From Eggerthellaceae bacterium (GTDB lineage: Bacteria; Actinomycetota; Coriobacteriia; Coriobacteriales; Eggerthellaceae), in the NCBI GenBank assembly GCA_910575165.1, contig CAJTDS010000005.1:1-64000 (forward strand): 64,000 bases of DNA. The letters run 5' to 3'. Position 1 is the first letter of the stretch. Every line of letters begins with the position of its first letter. A program made the position numbers and the translations under genes. This document shows positions 26,923 through 35,956 of the stretch, in pieces. The notes under the pieces were generated by a model that saw only the letters and a program-made list of their open reading frames with translations, made no database searches and had not been told where the DNA came from.

Positions 26923-29352
26923 ATGGAAAACATGGAGCTCAAAAACGAGCAGTCCGAAACCGCTGCCGAAATTCACGGCACGGTTTCGCGTCGTACGTTC
27001 GTGAAGGCGGCATCGGCCGCCGGGGCCCTGGCCGGCGCGGCGGCCCTTGCTGGTTGCGCGTCCGACCCCAAGCCGACTGCTCAGGATGAGGGGCCGAAAG
27101 ACGCCGACAATAGCACCCAGGCGGATGCGACGCCCGCTACCTACGAGCCGCAGCCCGACCCCTTCGAGGGAGCCCAGGAGTTCTTCGCTGCTTGTCCGCC
27201 GGAGTGCCAGCACCACAATCTGAAGGCGCTTGTGAAGGACGGCAAAGTGGTTCGTGTCACCTGCGGCGTGAACAACGAGTCTATGCCCTGCATGATGGGT
27301 CTTTCGCGCGTCGAGTGGTTGAACTCGCCCGAACGTCTGACCGCACCTCTGCTGCGCGACGGCGACAAGGGTTCGGGCAAGTTCAAGGAGATCAGCTGGG
27401 ACGAGGCCATCGATCTTATTGCCGAGAAGTTGCAGGATGCCATCGACACAGTGGGCAACAGGGGCATCGTCATCGACTCCTTCGCGGGTAACTTCAACAC
27501 CATCTCCGGCCAGGCCAAGAGCGCGTTCATCGCCCGCATCGGTGGCGCTATGAGTCTGGAGGGAACGCTGTGCTGCGCAGGAACCAACGGCGCCACCATC
27601 CCGGTGTTCGGCAAGCGCTACTTTGACACGCGCAATACCATCGAGGATGCGAACTACATCATTATCTGGGGAAACAACCCTGCTGTTACCCAGAACGGCT
27701 ATTTCAACCGCTACGAGTCCATGATGGCCAAGGGCGGCAAGATCGTGACCATCGATCCGGTATGTTCGGAAACCGCTTCGAAGACCACCGAGTGGTTGCC
27801 CATTCGTCCCACTACCGACACGGCGCTGGCGCTGGGCATGCTGAAGGTCATTGTTGACGAGGGCCTTCACAACGAGCAGTTCTTGAAGGAGCACAGCACC
27901 GCGCCCTGTTTGGTGGACGCTGACGGCGCTATGGTGCTGCTGGATGCCGACGATCCCACCAGCTATGCAGTGGCCGTGGACGGCGAGCTGGTGCGCCACG
28001 ACGCCGAGGGTGTCGATCCGGTGCTGTCCGTGAAGGGCACCGACCTGGAGGCTGACTATACCACCGTCTTCGATCTGACCGTGGCGGAATGCGAGCCGTG
28101 GACTCCCGAGGCCGTTGAGGCGGAAACGTGGGTGCCCGCCGCCAAGGTGGCCGAGCTGGCTCGCGACTACGCCAAGGGTCCCAACTCCATGATTATCCAG
28201 AACATGGGTGGCTTCATGCGCACCACCTACGGCACGCTGGCTGTGGCCTCTCAGAACAACCTGGCGGTATTCTGCGGCCAAGTGGGTGGTGCCGGCAACG
28301 GCGTGTGCGACGCCGGCGGCATCAACAACCTGGTTACCCTGAAGCCCATGTTCGAGAACCCGAAGGTGGACGCCGAGCTGCCCAAGGTTGCCCGCGCTCA
28401 GTTCGCTACCCACGTGATGAACGATGACCCCAATGAGGTCAAGGTGTTCATCTCGCTGGCCGAAAGCCCCATGACCCAGTGGCCCAATACCAACATGGTC
28501 AAGCAGGCGCTGTGCAAGATACCCTTCGTGGTGGTAATCGATTCCTTCATGACCTCGACGGCTCTCTACGCCGATTTGGTGCTGCCTTGCGCTGCGGTGT
28601 TCGAGACCGAGGACATCCTGTGCAATGCCCGCAGCCATCTCATTCAGCTTTCCGACAAGGCCGTGGAAGCGCCGGGTCAGGCGCATGACGACCTGTGGAT
28701 CTTTACGCAGCTGGCCAACAAGATGGGCGTGGGCGAGGACTTCAATCACGACAACGAGTACTTCATTCGCAAAGCGCTGGAGGATTCGGGCTTCACCTAC
28801 GATCAGCTGAAGAAAGAGCACGCCATCGACGCCTATCCGAAGGACTTCATCCCCTACAAGGGCGGCGAGTTCTATACCGCCACGAAGAAGGCCGAAATCT
28901 ACCAGGCTCCGTGGCTGGCCAAGGGCGTGAAGGCTGTGCCCTCCTATTATCGTTGCGCGGAGTCCGTGGGCGGTTCGTCGGGTTTGGACGCTACCTATCC
29001 GCTGGCCGTGGTGCAGCGCAAGTTGAACCGCACCGTGCACTCCACCTTCGGCGGCTTGAAGTCCATCGGCGCCGTCACTCGCGACTACGCCTGCGTGATG
29101 ATCAATCCCGCCGATGCTGCTGCGCGAAACATCAAGGACGACGACGTTGTGGTGGTGTTCAACGATCGCGGCGAGCATCGGGCCCGCGCCATCGTCACCG
29201 ATCTGATAAGCCCCGGGGTGCTTTGCGCCGAGAACGGTTGGTGGGAACAGCAGGGCGGATCGAGCAGCTACATCACCAACGATGCTGTGGGTCCCCTGGC
29301 CACCGAGCACTGCTGCAACGAGACCCTCGCCGACGTGCGTAAGGAGGCATAA
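26923..29352 (+). CDS. Tat-exported molybdopterin oxidoreductase catalytic subunit
   Basis: This DMSO-reductase-family protein of 809 residues has a twin-arginine signal (VSRRTFVKA, 21-29), a lipobox-like LAGC (Cys45), the Mo-bis-PGD domains (KEISWDEAIDLIAEKL, YIIIWGNNPAVTQNG, DPVCSETASKT) and a C-terminal molydopterin-binding domain (NRTVHSTFGG, INPADAAARNI). The N-terminal iron-sulfur motif is odd: Cys91, Cys95 and Cys123 are present, but the usual third Cys falls on Asn99 beside His97-His98. The substrate is unknown. The start at 26923 is set by GAGGAGG and the Tat signal. It leads a six-gene operon. Confidence 0.85.
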   Translation: MENMELKNEQSETAAEIHGTVSRRTFVKAASAAGALAGAAALAGCASDPKPTAQDEGPKDADNSTQADATPATYEPQPDPFEGAQEFFAACPPECQHHNLKALVKDGKVVRVTCGVNNESMPCMMGLSRVEWLNSPERLTAPLLRDGDKGSGKFKEISWDEAIDLIAEKLQDAIDTVGNRGIVIDSFAGNFNTISGQAKSAFIARIGGAMSLEGTLCCAGTNGATIPVFGKRYFDTRNTIEDANYIIIWGNNPAVTQNGYFNRYESMMAKGGKIVTIDPVCSETASKTTEWLPIRPTTDTALALGMLKVIVDEGLHNEQFLKEHSTAPCLVDADGAMVLLDADDPTSYAVAVDGELVRHDAEGVDPVLSVKGTDLEADYTTVFDLTVAECEPWTPEAVEAETWVPAAKVAELARDYAKGPNSMIIQNMGGFMRTTYGTLAVASQNNLAVFCGQVGGAGNGVCDAGGINNLVTLKPMFENPKVDAELPKVARAQFATHVMNDDPNEVKVFISLAESPMTQWPNTNMVKQALCKIPFVVVIDSFMTSTALYADLVLPCAAVFETEDILCNARSHLIQLSDKAVEAPGQAHDDLWIFTQLANKMGVGEDFNHDNEYFIRKALEDSGFTYDQLKKEHAIDAYPKDFIPYKGGEFYTATKKAEIYQAPWLAKGVKAVPSYYRCAESVGGSSGLDATYPLAVVQRKLNRTVHSTFGGLKSIGAVTRDYACVMINPADAAARNIKDDDVVVVFNDRGEHRARAIVTDLISPGVLCAENGWWEQQGGSSSYITNDAVGPLATEHCCNETLADVRKEA

Positions 29353-29354
29353 CC

Positions 29355-29900
29355 ATGGCTTTGGGCTTTTTCACGAACAACAAGGACTGCTACGGGTGCA
29401 AGACCTGCAGCATGGCCTGCATGACCACGCGGCTTTCCGGCCAAACGGAAACCTTCCTGCGCAAGGTCGAGGTTATCCTGGACGGTCAGGCTCAGGCGCA
29501 GTCGTTCCTGTCGCTGGCCTGCAACCACTGCGACGAACCGGCGTGTATGGCGAACTGCCCGGTGGGCGCTTACACCAAGCTCGACAACGGCGTGGTGGTG
29601 CAGAATCACGAGTTGTGCATAGGCTGCAAGACCTGCATCTCCGCCTGCCCCTACAGCGCGCCGGTTTTCGACGAGGCCTCAACCTCTACCTATAAATGCG
29701 ACATGTGCATCGATCGCCTCGAGCGCGGCGACCTGCCGGCCTGCGTGGAAGCGTGCCCCGGTGCCAACATCGAGCAAGGTGACATCGAGGCGCTGGCGAA
29801 GGCCCATCCCGACGCTGTGCGCGAGGTGGCGGGGCTGACGGCATCGGCGAACGAGACAAAGCCGAACGTGCTGATTGCCGTTGATCCAAAGATTGCTTAG
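29355..29900 (+). CDS. Four-cluster ferredoxin subunit (DmsB-like)
   Basis: The 181-residue protein carries four cysteine groups for [4Fe-4S] clusters (CYGCKTCSMAC; CNHCDEPACMANCP; CIGCKTCISACP; CDMCIDRLERG with CVEACP), the standard electron-transfer subunit of DMSO-reductase-type enzymes. It starts 2 bp after the catalytic gene stop and lacks its own signal, so it would leave the cell with the Tat-exported partner. No DmsC/NrfD membrane anchor follows, which leaves the link to the quinone pool unclear. Confidence 0.92.
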   Translation: MALGFFTNNKDCYGCKTCSMACMTTRLSGQTETFLRKVEVILDGQAQAQSFLSLACNHCDEPACMANCPVGAYTKLDNGVVVQNHELCIGCKTCISACPYSAPVFDEASTSTYKCDMCIDRLERGDLPACVEACPGANIEQGDIEALAKAHPDAVREVAGLTASANETKPNVLIAVDPKIA

Positions 29901-29992
29901 GCGAGCAGTTTTTTAGCGGCGAAACGCAACGAGGGGGTGCTTGGCGGTGCCCCCTCTTCTCAATGGGGTCTTCCGATGGGAGGGGGCAAGGC

Positions 29993-31195
29993 GTGTCCGT
30001 GATGCTTCTGGGGTGGCGCAACATTCAGCGACGGCTAGCGTCGAGTGTTGCTACCGGGGCCATCGTGATGCTGACGGTGCTGGTGGCCGTGACCGGTGCT
30101 TGCACTTATCGGGCAATAGGGGCGGGGCTTTCCTTGGCTTCCGACCGGCTTGGGGCCGATATTATCGTGCTTCCCAGCGAAGTGGGTGTTTCCGCCCAGG
30201 AGGCTTTGTTCGTGGCGGAGCCGGCCAACGTCTACATGCCGGCTAACACTGTGGACATCGTGGAGTCGGTGCCAGGTGTTGAGCGGGTCACGCCGCAGTT
30301 CTTCACCCAGTCCCTCAACCAGAGTTGCTGTTCGGTGCTGGGGGTGACGCGGGTGGTGGGCGTCGACCCCGAAAGCGATTTCGTCATTGCCCCATGGCTG
30401 TCCTCCGATGCGGCTCCGCTGGAGGAAAACGGCATCTACCTGGGAGCCGATGCGCCAGAGGTTACAGGCGGCATGGCGACTATCCTCGGGCGTCAGTTCG
30501 TTGTTGCCGGGCGCTTGGAGGCTACGGGCAGCAGCGTCGACGAGACCATATTCATGAACCTGGACACGGCCCGCTCCCTAGGATGGGAAAGCCCCTACCT
30601 GGCGAATGTTTGGAAGATGGCCGACCCGTTCACTTCCGTTTCCGCCGTCATGGTGTCTGTGGAACCGGGGGCCGACCCTGAGGTCGTGGCACGGGCCATC
30701 GATGACGCATGCCCGGTGTCTTCGGCGACAGCCGTGTCCGGATTGGTTCGCAATACCGCTTCTCAGCTTGGTTTATTCGCTGCCTTGTTCGGCGGAATGG
30801 TGGCTGCCGTAGCGCTTATCGCCATGTTGGGTTTGGCGGGCAGGCTGTCGTTTCTAGCCCGCGAGCGCCGTGCCGAGATGGGCTTTCTGCGGGCCGTCGG
30901 ATTCTCGCGCCGGTTCGTTGTGGGCGGCTTGCTTTGCGAGGTGGCTATGCTGGGGGTGACAGGTGCCGCGGTGGGCGGCGCGTTGGGATGCGGCATTGCG
31001 GCGTATCTCGCCCCGCGCATCCACCAGGTGATGGCCTTGCCCGCGGCGCCGCCGGGTGCCGTGCAGATGGTAGGCATCGTGGTTCTGGCCTGCGCAATTG
31101 CCCTTGCGGTGTGTCTGGCAGCGGCAGCGGTGCCGGTGCGAGGCGCTCTTCGCGGCGGAGCCTTGGCCGCTATGCAGAAGGGGGATCTGGCATGA
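29993..31195 (+). CDS. FtsX/MacB-family ABC transporter permease
   Basis: The ~400-residue protein has an N-terminal membrane helix, a ~230-residue extracytoplasmic domain, and three C-terminal helices, the MacB/FtsX topology. GAALGCGIAAYLAP and VVLACAIALAVCLAAAA mark the last helices. GTG 29993 is chosen because AGGGGG lies 6 nt upstream; 29963 and 30002 are possible. It overlaps the ATPase gene by 4 bp. Export or extraction of a lipoprotein or cofactor for the molybdoenzyme is inferred from context only. Confidence 0.8.
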   Translation: MSVMLLGWRNIQRRLASSVATGAIVMLTVLVAVTGACTYRAIGAGLSLASDRLGADIIVLPSEVGVSAQEALFVAEPANVYMPANTVDIVESVPGVERVTPQFFTQSLNQSCCSVLGVTRVVGVDPESDFVIAPWLSSDAAPLEENGIYLGADAPEVTGGMATILGRQFVVAGRLEATGSSVDETIFMNLDTARSLGWESPYLANVWKMADPFTSVSAVMVSVEPGADPEVVARAIDDACPVSSATAVSGLVRNTASQLGLFAALFGGMVAAVALIAMLGLAGRLSFLARERRAEMGFLRAVGFSRRFVVGGLLCEVAMLGVTGAAVGGALGCGIAAYLAPRIHQVMALPAAPPGAVQMVGIVVLACAIALAVCLAAAAVPVRGALRGGALAAMQKGDLA

Positions 31196-31857
31196 GCGAG
31201 GCTGTCGAGCTGTGTGGCGTCGTGAAATCGTTCGGGGAAGGCTCGGAGTGCCGTTCGGTGCTTCGAGGGGTGGACCTTTCGCTTCGGTCGGGGCGCTTGG
31301 GTTTGGTTACTGGTGCCTCTGGCCAGGGAAAATCGACCCTTTTGTCCATTGCGGGCGGTCTGATGCCGCCTGATGGGGGGTCGGTGCGACTTTTCGGCGA
31401 GGACGTGGGGTCGCTGAACGAGCAGGGGCTCGACCGGCTGCATCGAAGGCAGGTGGGCTTCGTCTTCCAGACTCCTTACGCGGTGGCGGCTCTGACGGCG
31501 CGGGAGAACTTGGAGCTGATGACGAAGGGCGCTGGCCGGTCGCGGGACGCAGATCGCTTCCACAAGGTCGTCGACCGCCTGGGGCTCTCCGACGCACTGG
31601 AGCTTCTTCCCTCTCAGATGAGCGGCGGTCAGCGCCGACGGCTTTCCGTGGCTCGTTGCTTGTTGAGTGCCCAGCCGCTCATCTTGGCCGACGAGCCCAC
31701 GAACGACTTGGATGAAGAGGGATGCTTGGCCGTGATGGGCCTGCTGCGCGGCCATGTTGCCGATGGTGGCACAGTGCTTATGGTTACCCACGACCCTCGT
31801 TGGGTTTCCCTTGCCGACGAGGTGTTCGTACTTGGCAATGACGGGGTGATCGCATGA
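31192..31857 (+). CDS. ABC transporter ATPase (LolD/MacB type)
   Basis: The 221-residue ATPase has Walker A (GASGQGKST), the Q-loop (FVFQTPYAV), the ABC signature (MSGGQRRRLSVARCLL), Walker B (LILADEPTNDLD) and the H-loop (VTHDPRW). It belongs to the LolD/MacB/FtsE-like group and pairs with the FtsX-type permease whose stop it overlaps. It also overlaps the next gene by 4 bp (ATGA at 31854-31857). Confidence 0.9.
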   Translation: MSEAVELCGVVKSFGEGSECRSVLRGVDLSLRSGRLGLVTGASGQGKSTLLSIAGGLMPPDGGSVRLFGEDVGSLNEQGLDRLHRRQVGFVFQTPYAVAALTARENLELMTKGAGRSRDADRFHKVVDRLGLSDALELLPSQMSGGQRRRLSVARCLLSAQPLILADEPTNDLDEEGCLAVMGLLRGHVADGGTVLMVTHDPRWVSLADEVFVLGNDGVIA

Positions 31858-33080
31858 GCGTGTTGAGCAGCGGCGAGATACGGCGAGGGTTGTTGCGGCG
31901 CTTCGGCGCGGTCGGCGTGTCGGTTTGCCTGTGTGCGTTGCTTGGGCTGGGAGGCTGCAGCTTCGGCGAGGAGGCGCCTGCGCCGGCGATCTCCGATGCC
32001 GCTGCGCCTACAGCCGACGATGCGGCTGGCATGGAGTACTCCAAGGACAAGGAAGCAGCGATCTCAACCGACCCGGCGTTTGAGCTGCTGTCGGACCCTC
32101 GGCTGCAGGGCTCGCTTTGCGTTATCGAGTATTTGGGAAATTCTGTGGCGTTCATAGCCGACGACCAGGTGATTGGGCGTATTCCGGTGGGCGTCAATCC
32201 TGCTTGCGTGGTTTCCTCCGAAGACGGAAACCAGGTCTACATCGCCAATTCCGGCAACGGGGAAGTGGTGCGTCTGACTTTGGGGGAGAGCCCCGCCATC
32301 GACAAGGCTCGTATCGGAACCCAGCCCATGGCACTCGCCCTCGACGAGGACCAAGGGCTGCTTTACGTTGCGGACTACCACTTGAACAGCATCCGCATCG
32401 TGGATACGCAGCTCATGAGCCTGGTGGGTACGGTGGCACTGAACCCTTCCGGCTACGAAAGCCGCGAGGTGGCGCCTCCTTGTTGCTCCGACCCGCTCGA
32501 TGGCACGGTGATGACCGGCCGCAAGCCGCTCTCCTTGGCGCTGTCGCCAGATGGAGCCATGCTCTACAGCGCGAACATAGGCACCTACGACGTGTCGCGG
32601 GTCGACCTTGACGCCCGCGAGGAGCTCGATCCCTTCGACGGCGTTATTGGCTCCTGGGGTATTGCGCTGTCGCCCGACGGTGCGCGCATCGCCTTGGCCG
32701 GAGTGGGCAGCGAGCTGGTTGAGAGCTCGGAGCTCTTGATAATGGATGCGTCCGACGGCACTGTGGTCTCTCGTATTCCGGTAGGTGCTCAGGTGAGCGC
32801 AGTGGCATGGAGCGCAGACGGCTCCACCGTTGCGGCCACATCGCGGGCCGACGGGGTGTTGGCGCTCATAGATGGCGAGACGCTGGAGCTGCGGGGAACC
32901 GTAGCGTTGGAGGCCGGGCTGGCAGCGGTGGTTCTAAGCGATGGCGGTTCTGAAGCCTACGCGGTGAACTCGTCATCGGGTGCGGTATTCGTTGTCGATA
33001 CGGAATCCCTTGCCGTTGTCGATTCAATAGAAGGCCTGGTTGATCCTCGGTTTGCTGCCATAGTCGGTTCTGGCGAGTAA
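31854..33080 (+). CDS. Beta-propeller (YVTN-type) lipoprotein
   Basis: The 408-residue protein has a signal with lipobox (LGGC near residue 36) and repeated propeller blades (IPVGVNPACVVSSEDG, QPMALALDEDQGLLYVADY, KPLSLALSPDGAMLYSANIGTYD, WGIALSPDGARIALAG). Such extracytoplasmic propellers act as binding scaffolds. A CC pair in APPCCSDP between blades is unusual. It is coupled to the ABC ATPase gene and probably acts with that transporter outside the membrane. Confidence 0.8.
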   Translation: MSVLSSGEIRRGLLRRFGAVGVSVCLCALLGLGGCSFGEEAPAPAISDAAAPTADDAAGMEYSKDKEAAISTDPAFELLSDPRLQGSLCVIEYLGNSVAFIADDQVIGRIPVGVNPACVVSSEDGNQVYIANSGNGEVVRLTLGESPAIDKARIGTQPMALALDEDQGLLYVADYHLNSIRIVDTQLMSLVGTVALNPSGYESREVAPPCCSDPLDGTVMTGRKPLSLALSPDGAMLYSANIGTYDVSRVDLDAREELDPFDGVIGSWGIALSPDGARIALAGVGSELVESSELLIMDASDGTVVSRIPVGAQVSAVAWSADGSTVAATSRADGVLALIDGETLELRGTVALEAGLAAVVLSDGGSEAYAVNSSSGAVFVVDTESLAVVDSIEGLVDPRFAAIVGSGE

Positions 33081-33157
33081 AGCCAGGCGGTGCCAGGCAG
33101 GCTGATGGGGCGTCCTGCCGCCGTCACCATATTATTCGAGAGAAGGGGAAGGCTGTT

Positions 33158-33598
33158 ATGGGCAAGAATGTGACATCGGCGGAGAATGTCGTTGCGCATA
33201 GGGCTCTCATGGTCGTAGCTGCCGTGGCTGCCGCGGTGGCAGTTGCGGCTTCGTTTTCATGGGCATTGCCGTGTGCGGGAGTGCTTGAGCTGGCCAACGG
33301 GAATGCGGTTCCCATGCGCTGTGCCTGGACCCAGAGGGCCGTCGTGTTGCTGGGGGCGGTGCTGGTGTGCGCGGCGATAGGCGCCGCCGTCACCGGAAAG
33401 GGTGGCTCGTGGGCGGTGGGCTTGCTGGCTGTGGCTATGATTGCCGTTACCTTCGATACGGTTGCGGGCATTGGGGTGTGCAAGAGCGAGATGGCCTGTT
33501 GGACCATGGCGGCTTGGGTGCGCGGTTGCGCTGCTGTGGCCCTGGTTGCCGCGGCAGCCTCGGCGGTGGCGCCCCTAACCCGGAAGCAGGTGCGCTAG
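33158..33598 (+). CDS. DUF4418 membrane protein
   Basis: The 146-residue protein has four predicted helices and the paired DUF4418 motifs PMRCAWTQRAVVLLG and GVCKSEMACWTM with conserved cysteines. DUF4418 proteins tend to accompany MacB-type ABC systems, as here. The cysteines on the outer face could bind metal or form disulfides (inference). It ends the operon, 77 bp after the propeller gene, with GGGGAAGG before the ATG. Confidence 0.75.
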   Translation: MGKNVTSAENVVAHRALMVVAAVAAAVAVAASFSWALPCAGVLELANGNAVPMRCAWTQRAVVLLGAVLVCAAIGAAVTGKGGSWAVGLLAVAMIAVTFDTVAGIGVCKSEMACWTMAAWVRGCAAVALVAAAASAVAPLTRKQVR

Positions 33599-33832
33599 CG
33601 AGGGGCGTCGGCCGGTTCTGCTTTCTTATCGATGTCGTTAAGCAGAGTCGCTCAAGCGGTCATCTGCCATGATAAAAGCCCAGTGTTCTCTTTTGCAGAT
33701 AACAACTTGGCGCAACATTGAATGACCGAATGGCTTGTGGTTCGGCTCGGCTCGTGGTTTCATAGCTCCCGTTCGAAAAATCAGCCTCGTCGTCTTGCGA
33801 GCGCGTCACCACCACGGAACTCAAGGAGAATC

Positions 33833-35170
33833 ATGGCCAAGAAGAACGTACCCTACGACCAGCCCTACTACGACCCGGAAATCGAGTGCATGCCGCGGCC
33901 CCAGCTGGAGCAGCTGCAGCTTGAGCGCCTGAAGGACGAGCTGCGCTTCGCCTACGAGAACTGCCCCTACTACAAGCGCGTTTGGGACGAGGCGGGCATC
34001 TCGCCCGAAATCGAGACCCTGGCCGACTTGCAGAAGTTCCCCTTCATCAACAAGGCCACGGAGCGCGAGACCCAGGGCGTGGGCAGCTTCTTCGGCGAGC
34101 TGGCCGGCGTGCCCGAGGACGATATCGTCTACATGGCCACCTCGTCGGGCTCCACCGGCGTGCCCACCATGAGCCCGTTCACCCAGGGAGATTTCGACGA
34201 GTTCATGCATGCCGAGGCCCGCCTGTTCTGGCAGGCGGGCATGCGGCCCCACGACCGCTACCTCCACGGCATGAACTTCGCGCTGTACGTGGGCGGCCCC
34301 TGCGTCATCGGCGCCCAGGAGCTGGGGGCGCTGGGTATCTGGGTGGGCGCCGTGCCCTCCGACCGGCTGCTGTGGGCCATGAAGCAGTACAAGCCCACGT
34401 TCATGTGGTCAAGCCCCTCTTACGCCTGGACGCTGGGGCAGAAGGCCATCGAGAAGGGCTACGACCCGAAGGTGGACTTCGCAAGTCTGAAGAAGATCAT
34501 CATCTCCGGCGAGCCCGGCGGATCGATCGAGACCACACGCAAGGCCATCGAGGAGCTGTGGGACGTGTCGGTCTACGACTTCTTCGGGCTGTCGGACATC
34601 TACGGCGCCTGCGCGGGCATGTGCGAGCACAAGGACGGCCTGCACATGATCGAGGACCAGATTCTGGTGGAGACTGTGGACCCGGACACCGGTGAGGTGC
34701 TGGAGCCGGGCCAGGTGGGCGAGCTGGTCTACACCACGCTCACCAAGCGCGCCCGCCCCATGATTCGCTTCCGCACCGGCGACATCGGCACCTTCGATCC
34801 CACCCCCTGCGAATGCGGGCGCACCATGGGCCGCATCCATATCCTGGGCCGCAAAGACGAGATGTTCATCGTGAGCGCCGTGAACGTGTTCCCCAGCGAC
34901 ATCGAGTACATCGTGCGCAAGGACGAGGGGCTTTCCGGCGAGTACCGCATCCGCGTGTACGACGAGAACTTCACTACCCGCTACGAGGTGTCCGTGGAGC
35001 GCGTCTTCGGCAGCGAAGAGCCCTACGACCAGGTGGCTCGCCGCGTGGAGGAGGCGCTGAAGACCCATACCGGCGTGCGCCCGGCGAAGGTGCTGGTGTA
35101 TGATGCCGACGGGCTGGGGGTTGCAAGCGAGCACAAGGCCTCCCGCTTCATCGACGAGCGTAAGAAGTAG
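33833..35170 (+). CDS. PaaK-like phenylacetate/aryl-CoA ligase
   Basis: The 445-residue adenylate-forming enzyme has the P-loop YMATSSGSTGVPT (near 102-114), the GELVYTTLTKRARPMIRFRTGD core, a CECGRTMGRI zinc-like motif and the hinge/C-domain ILGRKDEMF. PaaK-family ligases join aromatic or short organic acids to CoA with ATP. The exact acid is unknown. ATG 33833 follows AAGGAGA. It is followed after 47 bp by a stand-alone LysR effector domain, which may sense the same acid or its CoA ester. Confidence 0.85.
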   Translation: MAKKNVPYDQPYYDPEIECMPRPQLEQLQLERLKDELRFAYENCPYYKRVWDEAGISPEIETLADLQKFPFINKATERETQGVGSFFGELAGVPEDDIVYMATSSGSTGVPTMSPFTQGDFDEFMHAEARLFWQAGMRPHDRYLHGMNFALYVGGPCVIGAQELGALGIWVGAVPSDRLLWAMKQYKPTFMWSSPSYAWTLGQKAIEKGYDPKVDFASLKKIIISGEPGGSIETTRKAIEELWDVSVYDFFGLSDIYGACAGMCEHKDGLHMIEDQILVETVDPDTGEVLEPGQVGELVYTTLTKRARPMIRFRTGDIGTFDPTPCECGRTMGRIHILGRKDEMFIVSAVNVFPSDIEYIVRKDEGLSGEYRIRVYDENFTTRYEVSVERVFGSEEPYDQVARRVEEALKTHTGVRPAKVLVYDADGLGVASEHKASRFIDERKK

Positions 35171-35217
35171 AAAAGCGCCCGAGCCCCTGCAAGCATTCAT
35201 TCCGAAAGGACCCGATC

Positions 35218-35874
35218 ATGAGCGTGCAATTCTCCGTTTCCCAGCAGCACTACCTCTTCGGCGTGCAGACCTTCGCCCATACGGTGCTGGCCTTGGGCGG
35301 CGACGACTACTCCTACGCCCTGCGCGACCGCACGACCGAAGGCGTGCTCGACGACGTGGCGGCCGGCCTGTCCGAGCTGGGCGTCATCGTGCAGACCTCC
35401 GAAACCGCCGACACGCTGAACGAGGCCATCGCCGAGCGTGGCCTTGCGTTCGTGGAGCTGGCCCAAAGCGCCCCACAGGTGGCCCTGCCCGCAAGCCATC
35501 CGCTCTCCGACGCAGCCTCTCTCACGTTGGAAGAGCTCTCCGACTGGCCCTATGTGAAGTTCGCCCAGGAGCCCGACGCGCCCGCTGCCTTCGCCGAGGA
35601 AGCGCTGGCCAGCGTGCCCCGCGCCAAGGTGATCGCCTGCACCGACCGCGCCTCGCTTTCCGAACTCATCGCCGCTCTGAACGGCTACACGGTCACAAGC
35701 GGCATTTTGGTGGGCATCGCCGACGGCTCGAACCTGACCTGCGTGCCCCTGGTCACCGACGTGGTGCTGCATCTGGGCTACGTGGCGAAGGCCGGCGCCG
35801 AGCTTTCCCCGGCGGCCGAGCGCTTCGTGGCCGGCCTGCGAAAGGCCCTCGACCGCTACAAGGTGCAGCCCTAG
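35218..35874 (+). CDS. Stand-alone LysR-type effector-binding domain, no HTH
   Basis: The 218-residue protein aligns from its first residues with the effector half of LysR regulators (VSQQHYLFGVQTFAH; LPASHPLSDAASLTLEELSDWPYVKF; LNGYTVTSGILVG). The LysR at 24118-25044 shows the same order (STQHYAFSVEAFVN; GHPLAGRSLIHPEEL; YNGFTLSTGVLSG). No DNA-binding domain lies before it: the preceding gene ends 47 bp upstream and AAAGGA precedes ATG 35218. It is therefore a free ligand-binding protein, perhaps modulating the ligase or titrating its ligand. Confidence 0.75.
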   Translation: MSVQFSVSQQHYLFGVQTFAHTVLALGGDDYSYALRDRTTEGVLDDVAAGLSELGVIVQTSETADTLNEAIAERGLAFVELAQSAPQVALPASHPLSDAASLTLEELSDWPYVKFAQEPDAPAAFAEEALASVPRAKVIACTDRASLSELIAALNGYTVTSGILVGIADGSNLTCVPLVTDVVLHLGYVAKAGAELSPAAERFVAGLRKALDRYKVQP

Positions 35875-35942
35875 GGCGCCACGGAAAGGTTTCAGCTCTT
35901 TGGGGCTGCTATGAAAACCGCAGGAGCGCGCCGGCGGAGCCC

Positions 35943-35948
35943 TATAAT
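35943..35948 (+). promoter_or_regulatory. TATAAT -10 box, candidate leaderless promoter of the flippase gene
   Basis: A perfect TATAAT ends 8 nt before ATG 35957, placing the transcription start at the codon. No ribosome site is seen. This repeats the arrangement at 4228-4233. Confidence 0.4.
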
Positions 35949-35956
35949 CACAGGCT

